Source: Carya illinoinensis (taxonomy: Eukaryota > Streptophyta > Magnoliopsida > Fagales > Juglandaceae). From it: a DNA stretch of 64,000 bases. Both the position numbers and the translations under genes were made by a program. Shown piece after piece: positions 43,080-55,861 of the stretch (position 1 is its first letter; each line of letters begins with the position of its first letter). The notes below the pieces were generated by a model. That model was not told the origin of the DNA. It ran no database searches and saw only the letters and a program-made list of their open reading frames with translations. The stretch covers positions 8,206,501-8,270,500 of the forward strand of contig NC_056758.1 of NCBI RefSeq assembly GCF_018687715.1, written 5' to 3'.

Positions 43080-45364
43080 ATATATATATATTTATTGAAT
43101 GTGTTGATTCTGATAAGCTCAGAAGAAGTGATGTGTAGTTGGGATTGAAATGGAGTTGTAAGTACAACATAAGCATTGTGAAGTATGGGATTGCGTTGGT
43201 CTGGTCTATGTGGAGTTAAGTGGACTATGGATTGCGGATGTGTGTTTGTATATATTTTCAAGAGGCTTATGGATTTGGTTAAAGTGTTCGTAAAGGTTGA
43301 TTGGACAAATGTGAATATGTTGGGTGTGTCATGCATGAACAATGGTTGTGTGATGTATTTGCGTTGAGCTTAAGTGATTGATGGATGGAGTATGTGTATC
43401 TTGGTGTTGATTGTATGAATTTGGACAGAATTGTATGTATCGTGTATATTGTGCAAGGATGAAGTTTCTAAATAGAGTATGTGCTTTGAATGGATTGTAT
43501 GTTAATCTTTGGTAATAAATGGGTAGAGTACAAGTGTAATTTTGCTTGGCTGCATGTATTGGACAGATTTAATATTTAATCTTTGGCTTCCCTTGTATTG
43601 GATGTTTGAGAATGGAAGTGGTTTGTAATTGCATGATTATGCTTGATTTTGGACTATGCTACATAATTGAATTATATTGAGATGCATTTAATGTATGAAG
43701 TTTGGATTGAGATGGATTGTCTTGAAGTGTTGAGATTAAATGATAGAGTTGTAGTGAAGTTAGAAAAGTATGATGGTTGTATTGGTTTCTAAATGTTGGA
43801 TAGCAACTTTCGTTAATGAGTCCTTCTATCCTTACTTAATTGAGTTAGTTTAAGATGTTTTGGCATATGGACTAAGATAGTGTGTATTTAGTTGAACTTT
43901 TATGGTGGAAAGATTTTATTTATATTGAATATATTGTGTATGGATGAAACTTGGGAAGCCATGTCAATGTTTGTTTTTGGTTGGTTGTGTATGTATATGT
44001 GGTTCGGATTGTGTTATATGTTTGTATGTGAGGAAGTGAATGGGGACTTGAATTGGTGTTGGATTTGTTTGTGTATATATGGTGGAAGGGTGTTGTAATT
44101 GTAGTTTGTATCTCATGCTGAAGTGAGATTAATTTGTAAGTTGCATGAGTGATGCTTTGAATGTTAAAAGTGAAGTAAGGGAACTAACATTATGAGTTAG
44201 AAATGAAGTTGCGCTATTAGGTTTGTAGATAGGCTTAAGATTAAATGAAACTGGTTATGGTTAAAGGATTGAATAATGGTTTGAAAGAGATTGATGGAAA
44301 TGATAGGATTGGTGCCTTGGGACTTTGAAGTGATGCATGGAGACTCACTTTAAAGTATAAGACCATGAAGTTGGATGAAAGAAGTTGAAAGGTGACCTCA
44401 AGTGGGTCACAAACTATGGCTTGCATTGTGTATGTGTGAAGTTTGTGGGACTATATGGTTGTGTGGTGGGTTTATGTTGAACTTGAATGATAGATGAATT
44501 GAGTATGAGTTGTTTGGGTTGGTTGTATGCATTGGATAGATTTGGTATGTTGTATTTATGGAGGAAGGATATTGGGCATTTTTTAGTTGATTTGAATGGA
44601 TGCAAATGCTGTGATAAGCCATGAAGTTGAATGCTGAGTATTGGAGAGTTGTAACCTTAATGGGCTCTAAGTCATGGTCTTGGAATTTAAGAAAATGAAA
44701 CTAAGGAAGGTGAGGTGGAGTTAGGACTCAAAGATGGTGTGATCATTAGTTAGAAATGAAGTTGGACCTTTAGGTTTATAGCTTAGGTTTAAGATTTATG
44801 CAAATGGCTATGCTTCAAAGATTGAATGATGGTTTGAACAAGTGAAATGAAATGAAAGTTATGAATACGTAGAGGTTTAAGTTTGTACAATTATGAATAT
44901 TATGAGGAAGTATACAAGTAAATAGTTGAAGAAGGTTTATTGGATAATTGAATTGGTTTAAGTGAAGGAAGTTTAAGTCAATAGTAGTTTTATGCAAGTT
45001 CTATGTTTAATGTTCTTATGTAAATGAAAATGAAATGACGTAAAAAGATTTTTCTTTACAAAGAAAAGCATTACTATGTGTGGGAAGTGTTGGTTAGGAC
45101 AGACATGACTCAGGAAAATGTAACTGAAACCTATGCATGTTATATGTGACATATGAAATCATATTTTGTATAATGAACTTTCTAATTTAATTTAATGAAT
45201 TCCGTTGTAAACTCTCTTTTAAATTTACAAAGCAAGTTTCAATTTTTAATTATAGAATCTTTTATATCTTGGCGAGAAAATGAAAAGTCATAAAAAGTTT
45301 AGTAATGCTCGTGTCATTTTCTAAAACTACTTCTTAAAGTCCCACTACAAGGACGGGCATAACA
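43080..45364 (+). repeat. C-poor, GT-rich degenerate LTR-like region
   Basis: No gene. The + strand is strikingly poor in C (in 43201-43260 I count 5 C against 18 G; in 43921-43980, 4 against 15). Two ~150-bp blocks (AGTTAGAAATGAAGTTG, then TTAGGTTT.TAG, ATTGAAT.ATGGTTTGAA) recur near 44195 and 44745. The end, GGACGGGCATAACA at 45351-45364, resembles LTR ends of plant gypsy elements. I read it as a decayed LTR. It ends 200 bp before the ankyrin ATG. Confidence 0.45.
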
Positions 45365-45564
45365 GAAGATGCGTATGCTACTGTACATCATATGACTATA
45401 GAATTCACTTACTTCCAGTATATGCTTGAGTGTACTTCCTAAATCTAATTCTTATATTGCTTATTTGTAAGGAAGGCTTCTACGTAGGATTTGAGAAAGC
45501 CCGTTGAATTAGCTTCATCATCAGCAATATTAGTTTATTTGATATAGTTTTGCAACTCAAGGTG
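45365..45564 (+). promoter_or_regulatory. Presumed promoter/5' leader of ankyrin gene copy 2
   Basis: Only 200 bp separate the LTR-like end from the ATG at 45565. I see no clear TATA box, so the transcription start is unknown. Transcription may start within the LTR-like sequence upstream. Inferred from position. Confidence 0.3.
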
Positions 45565-48500
45565 ATGGATCCAGCAAATATCTATAGAGCTGTAGCTAAA
45601 AATGATGCTGCATTCTTTAACCAGATCGAGTCTTACCTACACGGTTCTGAGAATATTCTCATGCCGATAACAGACAATGAGGACTCCATTCTACATGTTG
45701 CAACAAAATTCAGACGAGAAGAATTTGCTAAAAAACTCATCAACTTGAACCAATTACTTATTAATCAGAAAAATAAGAAAGGTGACACTCCACTACATGT
45801 TGCAGCAAGTATAGGGTGTTGGGGCATCACAAAACTCCTAATAGATCGTTCAAGTTCAAGTATTTTGGAGACAGTAAACATAGACAAGGATACGGCATTG
45901 CACGTTGCTGTGAGAAATGATAAACACTCAGTTGTGGAGTTACTAATTCACCACAATCAAGCGCTAGCTAAGATGGTTAATGAAGTTGGAGAATCCGCAC
46001 TCTTTCTTGCTGTAGAAAGAAACAATTACCATACTGCTAAGTTCATCTTAAATGCTGCTCCAGAATCAATACACTATGGAGGAAGAGACCACATGAATGT
46101 GTTGCACATAGCCATCATTCGGATGGAGGCAAGTAAGTTCACTAATCCTCTACCTACCTTGGTCAAACCCAATGTTCTTTTCTTTTTTTTTTTTTTAGGT
46201 AAACAGTTAAATTATATTAATATGAATAGGCATGGCCCAAATACATAGGGGTATACAAGAGATAACTCCTATTTAGAAGAAAGAAATAGAAAAAAGAAAA
46301 TCATGAAAATCGAGGTCAATGAAATTTACATCTTTGGCCCAAAGAAAAATGGTTCTAACAAATAATAATCTAATCTCCTCCAATGAACACTCCCTGTCTT
46401 CGAATGTCCTGTCATTTCATTCCTTCCAAATTCACTATAGAAGACATATGAGAATCATCTAACACACGGCTAAAATTTGTTGGATGGTGCCGAGGTTCAC
46501 CCAACATGCCAAAAGCTTGACCACTGCAGCCAGTATAACCCATGCTAGCTCAACCTATAATGCTTTAGTAATCTTGCAATGTAGTAGAAGATGGTCCACA
46601 GTCTCCCCACTTTGTTTAAACATGCAACCCCATTGTACCACTACCACTAGGCATTTCCAAAAGTTATCCGTTGTCAAAGTTTTCCCCAAAGATGTTGTCC
46701 AGGCCAAAAATACCGCCCTAGGAAGGGCTTTGTTTCTCCAAATTCTTTTCCATGGAAAGTTGTTGTTCTACGGTTGTGTGAGGGCCTTATAGAAAGAGTG
46801 AGCTGAAAATGTACCTTTATGGTAGGTCTCCACCACAAATTATCAACTCCTTCAATGCATGGTCTTATGGAGTATATGACCTGGAAGAAATCTTCAAAGT
46901 TGTTGACTTCCGAATTTTAGACCACCCTAGTGAAGCTCACGTTCCACTTGAGTAAATCATCACCCCTCTCCATGAGCTCTGCCATTGAAGCTTCTTTCTC
47001 ACGTGCAAGTATGAACACTGTAGGGAATAAGTCCCTGAGAGCTCTATCTCCATACTATATATCATGTCAGAATTTAGTTATTGTGCCATCTCCCATCACA
47101 TTCTAGCATGACAAGCAAAGACTCGCCACCATCATCTAATATGCTTCCATAGACCCACGCCATAAACACTGCTTACCTCCTTAGAGCATCATCCCCCACA
47201 AGCATCTATATCTATAATCAATCACCAACTTCTATAAAGCTTCGGGTTTTGTATTATAACACTATAACCATTTTTCAAGTAAAGCTCGGTTGAACACCCT
47301 CATGTTTCTAACTCCCAAGCCACCAGAATAGATTGGGAGCATATCTTTTCCCACTTAACCAAAAGAAGTCACAATGTAGTTTCTCAATACGTGTCGCCAC
47401 ACTCGCATGAATTAGGAACAAAGATTTAAAAAAAAAAAAAGAAAGAAAAAAAAAAAGGTAGATAGGTTGGAAATAGTGCTTTTAATTAAAGTAATCCTAC
47501 CACATTTTGACAAATATAATCACTTCAAACCTATCAATCTTCTCAATTACTGCATCCCAAATAGTTGTAGCCTTGGAGTTGGCCCCCAAAGGAAGGCCAA
47601 GGTATAGAGAAAGAAGAGATCTTAAAGCCAAGAGTGTTAGCTAATAACCGGATATTACAAACGTTGTCAACTGGAACCAATTCTGACTTGGATAAGTTTA
47701 CTTTCAACCCAAAAACCGCCTCAAAGTAAAGTAGAAATGCCCTTAATTAGTGCCTGAATTGAGTTTAGATTTGCCTTGCAAAAATAAGGGTATCATCTGC
47801 AAACAATAAATGGGAAATGTGGATAGTACTTATGTGTGTGACCAACTGAAAAGCCAGCAAAAAACCCACAGTTACTCATCGCTAAAATCTTTCTGCTAAG
47901 TGCCTCCATGGTTATGAAAAATAGAAGTGGGGATAAGGGATTCCATCGCCTTAAGCCTCAGGAGTCATTAAAAAAGCAAACTACACAGCCATTCACCAAA
48001 ACTGAGAACTCCTCATCTATATGCACCACCTCTCTCCAAAACCACATCTCCAAAGCAAATATAAAGTTATAGTTGACATGATTATAAGCCTTCTCCATAT
48101 CCAACTTGCATAAGAGACCCAGATTTCCCGATTTCAATCTACTGTCAAGGTATTCGTTGGGAATGAGAATTGAATCCAGAATCTGTCTTCCCCATACCAA
48201 TGCATTTTAGGGTTTCGTAATGATCTACCCCAAAACTCCTCCTAGTTGATTTGCAAGCGCCTTGAAAATGATCTTATATACCCTATTCACAAGGCTAATA
48301 AGCTAGTAATCATTAACTTCTGATGCCCCAATTGTCTTTAGAATAAGTGCAAAAACCAATGTTGTTCATTTCAATTATATGTTCATATGAATTTGTTGAT
48401 GATTGCGATGCATGTTTAACTGCAAACATGGGAGGGAAACTGGAAGGAACATTGAAATTAATCGGAGTAGATCTCTTGAAACGACGTAAATGCACAAAAT

Positions 48501-51500
48501 TAGCCTTTTGCATCCAACATTACGTTGATGCAAAAGAAATTGGACACAAAAAACCATTTCTCTTGTAGCAATATAGGATCCAATTAGGAACCTAATTATT
48601 AGCCAATTGAGAAACAAACCAAGGTATCTGACTATCATGAGCTGCATGCAGAAGCAATTTGAGGTTTTACTACATGCAGTTGCATCTTCTAATTTAAAAT
48701 TGTATCTCTGGAATTGGAGGAAGCATAAGCATTTATTACTAAACATTATTAGTCACTGTGAAAACATGGTAGACACAAACTTGACCTGCACGAAGAAATT
48801 TAAACCCAAGGTTCATGATTAGAATACCACATACAGATAATCAACCATAAATTTTCTCCCCTTAACCCCTGGGAGAGAAAGCAGAACCAAGCCAGTAACT
48901 CAACTAGAGTGTTACCAGAACTAAGCAAAAAACAAAGAAAACACGGGAAAAAAAGAAGAAGGAATAAGGCCTCGTTTGGGACGCATGATTCATTTCATAC
49001 TTTTTAAGTACTAGTTGTGCTTTGTGAAAGGAAGTTGGGAAAAGAAAAAGTAATCACAATATTTAACATCATGCCAGCACAATTTACACTGGATTTCCTA
49101 GAGTATACCTTATATAACAATGTAGAAAAATTTAGATCATTTATATAACTTATCGGTTTACCAAGCTAAAGGATCATATATAACTTCATAGGAACAATCT
49201 TTTAGCAGATTTAGGAGGCATCATATAAACTTAGACAGTGACACGATGTTAGGAAACTCTATCCTTACACATTTTCGCATCTCAATCTCAAAGCTTAATT
49301 ATTGATTTAACGTAACATTATTATTACTTCTATTAGTTATCGAATGAGCATTCTAAGCAAATCAAAGCACTCCATAATGGCGAATTTACTTTGGGCACCC
49401 CCACCCCCTCCCCACAACAAAAAAACTTTTTCAAATCATATAATAATCTTTAGATTTTATGCATAATTTTATACATATAGAAAATGAACGGCCCAAAAAA
49501 ATTATAATCTCTATATGCTTTCTAAGTTTTTTAAAAAATTCAATATACCTAGAAATTTCCCTCTCCAATTTTTTTTTTATAGTCCCAAAATTTTGTTTAA
49601 TTTCTATATATTATCTACTTTTTTTTCTAAAATTAAAATTAGGAGAGATAAGAAATTTATAAATATGAATCCCAAAATTTTTTGTTATATAATATTAGGT
49701 TTTCTTAATCTGGAATTCAAAGTGAAAATATAAGAAAAATTATTTAAAGTCGATGATCTATATATATGAAAAATAGTTTGTAGTTATGTTTTTATAATTT
49801 TTCAATCTCTTTTTAATTTATAGAAGAGAATTGGAGTTTGTAGTACTAGGTCCATGTGCAAGTCTCACCCATTCCCTTTGAAAAAGTAGATAAATTTGAA
49901 ATCCACTTGAAAAAAATTATTTTCCAATGGTGGACTCCACTTTTTTTTTCAAAGAAAGTGCGTAGTGCTTGCAAACCTTATATTTAGCATTACTTTTTAC
50001 ATAAATATGTCATACAATAAAAAAATTGCCCCCCCTCAACACAATTGCTAGTTCCACTACTATACGTTCATATGCTAAATCGAATAATATTATATATATA
50101 TATATATATAATATTTGTATTATATTAAAAAAACACAAAACCGAACTTGGGGCCAAGGAATTAAGCTCCATCTCTGATTACAAGCCCATCTTGTGGTATA
50201 TAATAGTGGGTTGTATTCAGATAGAAAGAAAACAAGAGATCCTATCGCATTAAGTAAGGTGAGAAAATATTTTGATATGTTACAAATCCATCATCTTAAT
50301 CTGTCTCTTGTCTGTAGTATAAAGTATTATTATTGCTAAATGCATGTTTCTGTTGTTTTTTTCTCGATCCCCTCGCTATCCCAGAGAGTCAAGATCAGGA
50401 CTTACTTAGTGCCTTTATGAGAAGGTTCGCGGCCTCCCTTATAAAGTGGGTTTTCGCTTGTCTTCCTTATTCTAGCAGTTCGCCCCCTGCCTCCCGAATT
50501 CGACCAATAACCATGGAAGATCACATTGTAGCAGGTAATTTCATCAGATTGTTGTAGGGTATTGTTTCTTATTTCAAAAGTTTCCGGTCCTGGGTTTGAG
50601 AGTTGGTGGCACAATGTTGTTCTATAAAGGACATAAATTCAGTAAAATCGAACTATTTAATCTTTAAAGTAATAGGCTGCTCATTGCATGAGAATAGCAC
50701 TTGAAAATCTGATCTGATTTTTTGAGGGAAAATTTCTATTTGCAGTCCCTATTTGGGATTGCATTTTAAAATGAATATTTTAGTAATTTTAAAAATTTTT
50801 AAAGATGAAATTATCTATACCTGCCAGTCCTCATTTAAGGACTGTACGTAGCATTGTTCTTTTTGAGGACACCTTTAGTTGAGATTTGCCAATGAAGAAT
50901 ATTGGCGGAGGCTGTGAAGAATTTTCTTGAGAAGGAGGCCTTATTATCTCTCTTCATTTGTTAACAATTCCTTTTGTTCTCTTGTAGATTTTCTGTCGGA
51001 GGTGCTACAAAGAGAGCCAAATTTAGCCTCGGAAGCCGATGATTTTGGGTGGACTCCTCTGCACTATGCTGCATGCTACGGCAGTGTGCAAGTCATGAAA
51101 CTGTTACTACATCATGCAGGTTCTTCGGCGGTTTACAAAAAGGACAAGGAAGGAATGTCTGCTCTTCACATTGCAGCCGAGCAAGGCCACCTCAAGGTAG
51201 TGAAGAAGGTGGTTTCAGAATTTGCTAGTACGTACGAACTATTGGACAATAAAGGCCGTACGCCCCTCCATGTGGCTGCGGAAAGTGGGAAAAGCTTTTT
51301 CACACTCCGGTTTCTGATTTCGAAAGTGCCTGATGATCTCATAAACAAGCAGGATAGCAGTGGCAACACGCCGTTGCATCTGGCTGCTGTCCACGCACAT
51401 TTCAAAACACTACTTCCACTGTCGAACGATATAAGAGTGGACAAAGCGGCTGTTAACAAGGAAGGCCTAAGCTTCTTGGAAATTCTTGAATCAAGGATTA

Positions 51501-52853
51501 GGGCGAGACCGTCTATTGAGGTATGACCCATATATCCTACTATAAATTCATTTAACATAGCCGTGTAGGTTTTATAAATAATTAACGTGTGATCAGTAAT
51601 TTCAAAATAATATTCCGTACTTAATGAATAGCAACTAAGCATTTTGTATAGAATTTGAATTTGGATTTGGATTTGGTTTTGAAATCAACCATGAATTGGA
51701 AACCAAGATTTTGGAAAACTTAATTAAAAGGCTTGTTTAGCTTTAGTGCAAATCCAAATCCAAGTTTTATTACATAATCCATTCAAGGAAATTGGATTTT
51801 AAAGATTCAAATCCATATCCTACTACAAATCCCTTCATCCAAACGCACGAACAAAGAATTTGACCAATTTTAAGATCTTGACCCAGCTAGCTAAGGTTTG
51901 GATAGTGAAATGAAATGAGATAGTTTTTAATATTATTATGGTATTAGGATTTGAGAAAATTGATTGATTTATTTTATTTTGTGTTAGAATTTTAAAAAAA
52001 TTATAATGATAAAATGAGATGAGTTGAAATCAATTTTGTATCCAAATGTAGTTAGTGGCTCCAACATAATACATTATACTTTTAAAAATAAATAAATAAA
52101 TAAATAAATCCAATGCTATTTGATTTAAAGGACAATATGTATCACATCTTGAAAAGAAGACAGAATAATCTTGGAAATCCATTAATGTCTTTATAATACA
52201 GACTATTACTGATCATTGCCTGTTTCAAAAACCTACAGAAAATCATCACGAGTATAATTGAGCCTTATGGCTTTCTACCACGTTTACAAGCAGCGTTTCC
52301 CAGAAGAACCATCAAAGTACAAACTACTGGGACCAGCGAACCACAAATCGAGAGGAGAAAAACATCAAAGCAAGAAGAAGATGACTCATCTATTCATGGG
52401 AAAACAGAACAAGGGGCAAACGGTTCTTTTATGAAGGAGAAGGCTAATGTCAACTTACTTGTAGCAACCTTCGTTGCCACTGTCACCTTTGCAGCTATTT
52501 TCACCATGCCTTATATAAAGGATGGTGCAACTTCTGGTCAGAAGTTGGCTTTCGGCGCATTTGCAATTGCGAATTCCATCTCATTTGTTTTGTCCACTGT
52601 CTCAATGTATTTCCATTTCGAGGCTTTTGGAATCGAAGAAGCCACTGATATATTCTCAAAATTACACTATTGCTCCAGGCTAATCCTTCCATGGGCTATT
52701 CATGCATTGGTGGTAGCTTATTCTACAGGCTCATATGGAGTCTTGGCACAATTCTATCCGAAAATTGCTTCTTCAGCCTTCGGATTGGGTTTAATCTTCT
52801 TTATTGGCCCTATCTTCCCCTTCAATAAGTTTGTAAGGTCGCTATTTAAATGA
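45565..52853 (+). CDS. ACD6-like ankyrin-repeat/PGG-domain membrane protein, copy 2 (apparently intact)
   Basis: Core exons are 45565-46132, 50988-51520 and 52239-52853. They join as A|AT (phase 1) and GAG|AAA (phase 0) into 571 codons without a stop. The optional exon 50385-50534 would add 50. ATG 45565 is chosen because [10 protein letters not shown] is the usual N-terminus of the family. Ankyrin cores: SILHVAT (41-47), DTPLHVAAS (74-82), DTALHVAV (109-116), SALFLAV (144-150), WTPLHYAA (211-218), SALHIAA (247-253), RTPLHVAA (280-287) and NTPLHLAA (316-323). Four membrane segments lie at about 437-459, 470-492, 515-535 and 543-563. The PGG signature is altered (TMPYIKDG). ACD6-type proteins act at membranes in defence signalling. 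That role is family knowledge. Intron 1 holds a LINE and a MITE; intron 2 holds MITEs. Confidence 0.85.
46183..48352 (-). mobile_element. 5'-truncated LINE inserted in intron 1 of ankyrin copy 2
   Basis: The - strand ends in an A tail (T run 46183-46196). The zf-RVT part is near 46770-46490 ([24 protein letters not shown]). RT is seen as [18 protein letters not shown] near 48120-48060 and, at the 5' end, [29 protein letters not shown]. It breaks off inside RT at about 48350. The flanks ACCCAATGTTCTTTTC and ACCAATGTTGTTCATTTC suggest a decayed target duplication. It lies 50 bp after the exon 1 donor, in the strand opposite to the gene. Confidence 0.8.
48353..50384 (+). other. Remainder of ankyrin copy 2 intron 1
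   Basis: AT-rich intron sequence with a TA run (50091-50111). From about 50355 it aligns with the start of the window, including the pyrimidine tract before the candidate exon. No gene is evident. Confidence 0.6.
50385..50534 (+). other. Candidate internal (cassette) exon of ankyrin copy 2
   Basis: 150 nt (50 codons), open, with acceptor CTATCCCAG|AG and donor GCAG|GTAATT, phase 1 on both sides. It would insert a segment with [19 protein letters not shown], mildly hydrophobic, and [10 protein letters not shown] between the fifth and sixth ankyrin repeats. Copy 1 has 49 codons at the same place. Confidence 0.55.
50728..50859. mobile_element. 132-bp MITE in the intron of ankyrin copy 2, absent from copy 1
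   Basis: TTTTTGAGG is duplicated on both sides (50719-50727 and 50860-50868). Copy 1 has this 9-mer once, at 364-372: an empty site. The ends GGAAAATTTCTATTTGCAGTCC and (inverted) GAACAATGCTACGTACAGTCC pair imperfectly. A 9-bp duplication suits Mutator. Confidence 0.85.
51650..52060. mobile_element. Two MITE-like insertions in intron 2 of ankyrin copy 2
   Basis: 51650-51850 has GAATTTGGATTTGGATTTGG near its start and its inverse CAAATCCAAATCC further on. 51894-52052 starts GTTTGGATAGTGAAATGA and ends TTTTGTATCCAAAT, inverted ends of a MITE family common in woody eudicots (from memory). Copy 1 keeps only about 25 bp of the second (1148-1172: GGTTTGGATAGTAAGATGAG), so it was present before the duplication or inserted in both and was then lost. 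Confidence 0.55.
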
Positions 52854-53460
52854 CATGGTACGCATATTTTATTACAAAATCTCATGCTATTAAAAATAGT
52901 TACATAAATTCTAATATATGTTTAATGGCATAGTATCTTGTCATATAATGGGATACCACGTGTTCATCCTTTGAGACTACTATTATGGATCAATGTACCA
53001 ATAACTATTTTTATGTTTTCGAAATGGGTCAGTTGTATGTAACGTCATCTTCCTTCCTTGATATATATATAAGGGTTGGAAACTGTTGGATTTATGTTTT
53101 ATTTATGCAATCAGCTTGATATTATTATGGTCAAAAGTTATTCATATATATTTTTAATCCTGTGATATTATCTTATGTATTGAAATTACGTTTATTAGGT
53201 ACTAAATTATTGGTTAACAACTAAATAAAATCCCTTAGTCGGGCTACAGACGTCTACAGATCTTAAGAGACTGATCATTAATGGAATTCAATACATCCTA
53301 CCACTTTTGTTTATAATTTTCTCTCATTTTTTATACCCATTTGTTTCTATTAACTAGTACATGAAAATTAGTCACGTCATATGCAAGTAAGTCGCCAATG
53401 AACTGATCACACACAGGCATTGTAGAAAATAAAGGGGTATCAACGGAGTTACATCAAACC

Positions 53461-53930
53461 TCACTACAAGAAATCAGACCTTTTGCATTGCTCAAAATTG
53501 TCGCAAAAATTCTCAAAATCACTGCATTAGATCAATTGCAGCGCTTTTTAATTCGCTGCACGTTCGCCGAAATTAACGCGTCTTTTCTAATAAGTTTCAG
53601 CGATAAACAAACAATCGCTAGGAAAAATAATATTACCAACGGTTTTTTTGTTGTTGCAAATAACGAAAAAATCCCTGGGAATTGTGTGATCCATTTAAGG
53701 AGAAATCGTTGAGAAAGATCAATTGAAGCGAAAAAAATTGTTGCAATAGATACATAAATCGCTGCAACTGATGTGTGGTCTATTGCAGCGATCTATTCTT
53801 TTCGTTGCAGTTGAACTTTTTGCAATGCATAGAAATCATTGGAATAGAGTAATTGGGATGAGTTTATAGATTTTTGCGGCGACTAAAATTCACTGGAAAT
53901 ACTCAATTACAAAATAAATAAAAAAAATAC
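53461..53930. mobile_element. CACTA transposon 5' terminal region, truncated
   Basis: Starts CACTACAAGAAATCAG. Many GCAGCGA, CGCTGCA and TTGCAACGA-like words follow, the subterminal repeat style of CACTA elements. No opposite end or transposase was found. Its start coincides with the right-hand end of similarity between the two ankyrin copies. Confidence 0.6.
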
Positions 53931-55861
53931 TACTGAAACTGTATTCAGTAGTAATTTTTCATGGTTCATAGAACAAATGTCATAAAGATGCAGTTCTTTC
54001 TTCCCATATTGAGAGACCCAATCCAACCTTTTCTCTATCCATTTAACCTTTTAATTAGTAGAAATTCTAGATAACAGCAATCTTAAGGTAAATGAGTCTT
54101 TGCAACTCTAAGTATATGTGGCATGGGCACTAAGATTCTCCCGAGATAGAACTCAAAAACCATTCCAAAGATCTTACAGTCCTCATTCATCAGAAACACC
54201 CAAAAAAATATTTGGATTGGAAGCATTTTGAACCAACCTTTTCTAGTTAAGTATGCTTCAAAGCAAAGCCAGAAGAATATACTTTTCCAACTAGCACTAA
54301 AATCTTCCATTTGAGGATGAAATGGTCAATTCCTTAATTAGTCATGTCTTCTTGTCAAGCTCATATTTACTTTCCTTTGTGATCTCAATAACCTGTATCA
54401 TTCCAATTAGTAATACAACAAAGAGGTACATTAGAAAATGTGCCTGAAGAAAACAAGTTCCAATTTAAAAGTTGAAAATTCTTGCTAGGTAAGAGAAAAT
54501 ACTGGAAACATTAGCCTTCAGCACTAATGTTTTACCCACTGGGATAAAAGGGAACACTGTTGGATCGGGTTGCATGGGAATGACCATAAATGAAATGTAA
54601 CTGCTTTGATAATTCTTATTGGACAAGTGATATTTGCATGCTAGGAAAGAGTTAGAGATTCATAAAGAAACAGAAATTAGTGCTAAGATGGTGTTCTTAA
54701 CCGCATGCTTGAAATCTCACTTGAACATTCTTTAAGCATGTTACTACCCAAAAAATTAAAAAACAAAGTTAATATCTTCTAGTAGGTCCCCCCTTCTAAA
54801 AATTGATTGTCATGGAGAAGCAAATTGACCATATGGTGTGTTCCCAAGTCAATCTAAACTTACTATTTGGTATGATATCCTTGTTTTTTTTTAAAAAAAA
54901 AAAAAAATTGAAGTACTAACATTACTGCAGAAGATAACTTTATAGAATTGAAGTATAGACTAATAACGAAATAAGACAGCATTGATATCTCAACGCAACG
55001 ACAACAGTTTCTGCAGCTAGAGAAATAACCGACAAAGAGGACATATATTGCAGCTTCTCCAATATGCACCTCTTTGCACATTAGAGTCCTCAAGATGATC
55101 CTATAAATCAAAATAAAATAAAATAAAAAGTTTAAGGTATGTGAAAAGGAACAATAAAAATTAACTTCAAACATCCAACCCAAAATTGTGAAGATATGGT
55201 AAAGTGATTGACCCAATAACTTTTCCATAACCAAAATGCACAGCTTGTTAAACCAGCCCCATTAGACAATGATCTCACCTCCATAGACTAGAACTGATCC
55301 AATGCACATGGACATGATATTGTTTACAAACTAGAAAAATAAATGACAAAATTATAACTACTGCAACCTCCAACAATGCATAAAGTTTAGAAATTATGTA
55401 GCTTAACTAATGCATAAATAACACATGATCCCATATTATCATGTACACAATACAGCTTATAGAATATAAAATTCCTAAAAAAAAAAATTATAAGGACCCA
55501 TCAAGATGGCCACTAGCCTGAAAGGAGAAATACAACCCCTTTTGAGGTAGAACTTAAGAGGAATCAGTGTAGAAAGAAAAGAGAGGAGTTGTGTGTTGAT
55601 GTTCCTCTCAGTTCCAGCTACTTAGAGCTAGTTTTGGTTTGAGATTTTAAGGTCATTTGGTATTCCTAATGTCACATATTGAGGTTGAGTTAAAGAGATG
55701 AGATAAAGGCAAACTAAGGGGCTAGAACTTTAAGAGGAATCAAAGCTAAAGTCATGTCAAATTTTCTGCACTAGCTTGGTAACCCAATAAGTTAGTTGTA
55801 TACATGTTTCAAAACCCCCCTCCTTCAACTATAATCCCAACTACACAAGCAATGAACTAGT
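53931..55861. other. Intergenic, no recognisable gene
   Basis: The - strand has short open stretches (54310-54083, with several Phe/Trp-rich hydrophobic residues, and 55234-54863), but I recognise neither. Near 55280-55260 a - strand CGSVLVYGGTGAG-like junction could be an exon end. Too weak to call a gene. Confidence 0.4.

Noticed and set aside
43076..44997. Several - strand ORFs of 60-88 residues, His/Asn/Pro-rich
   Set aside because: Explained by the skewed base composition, which lacks stop codons in some frames. No motifs.
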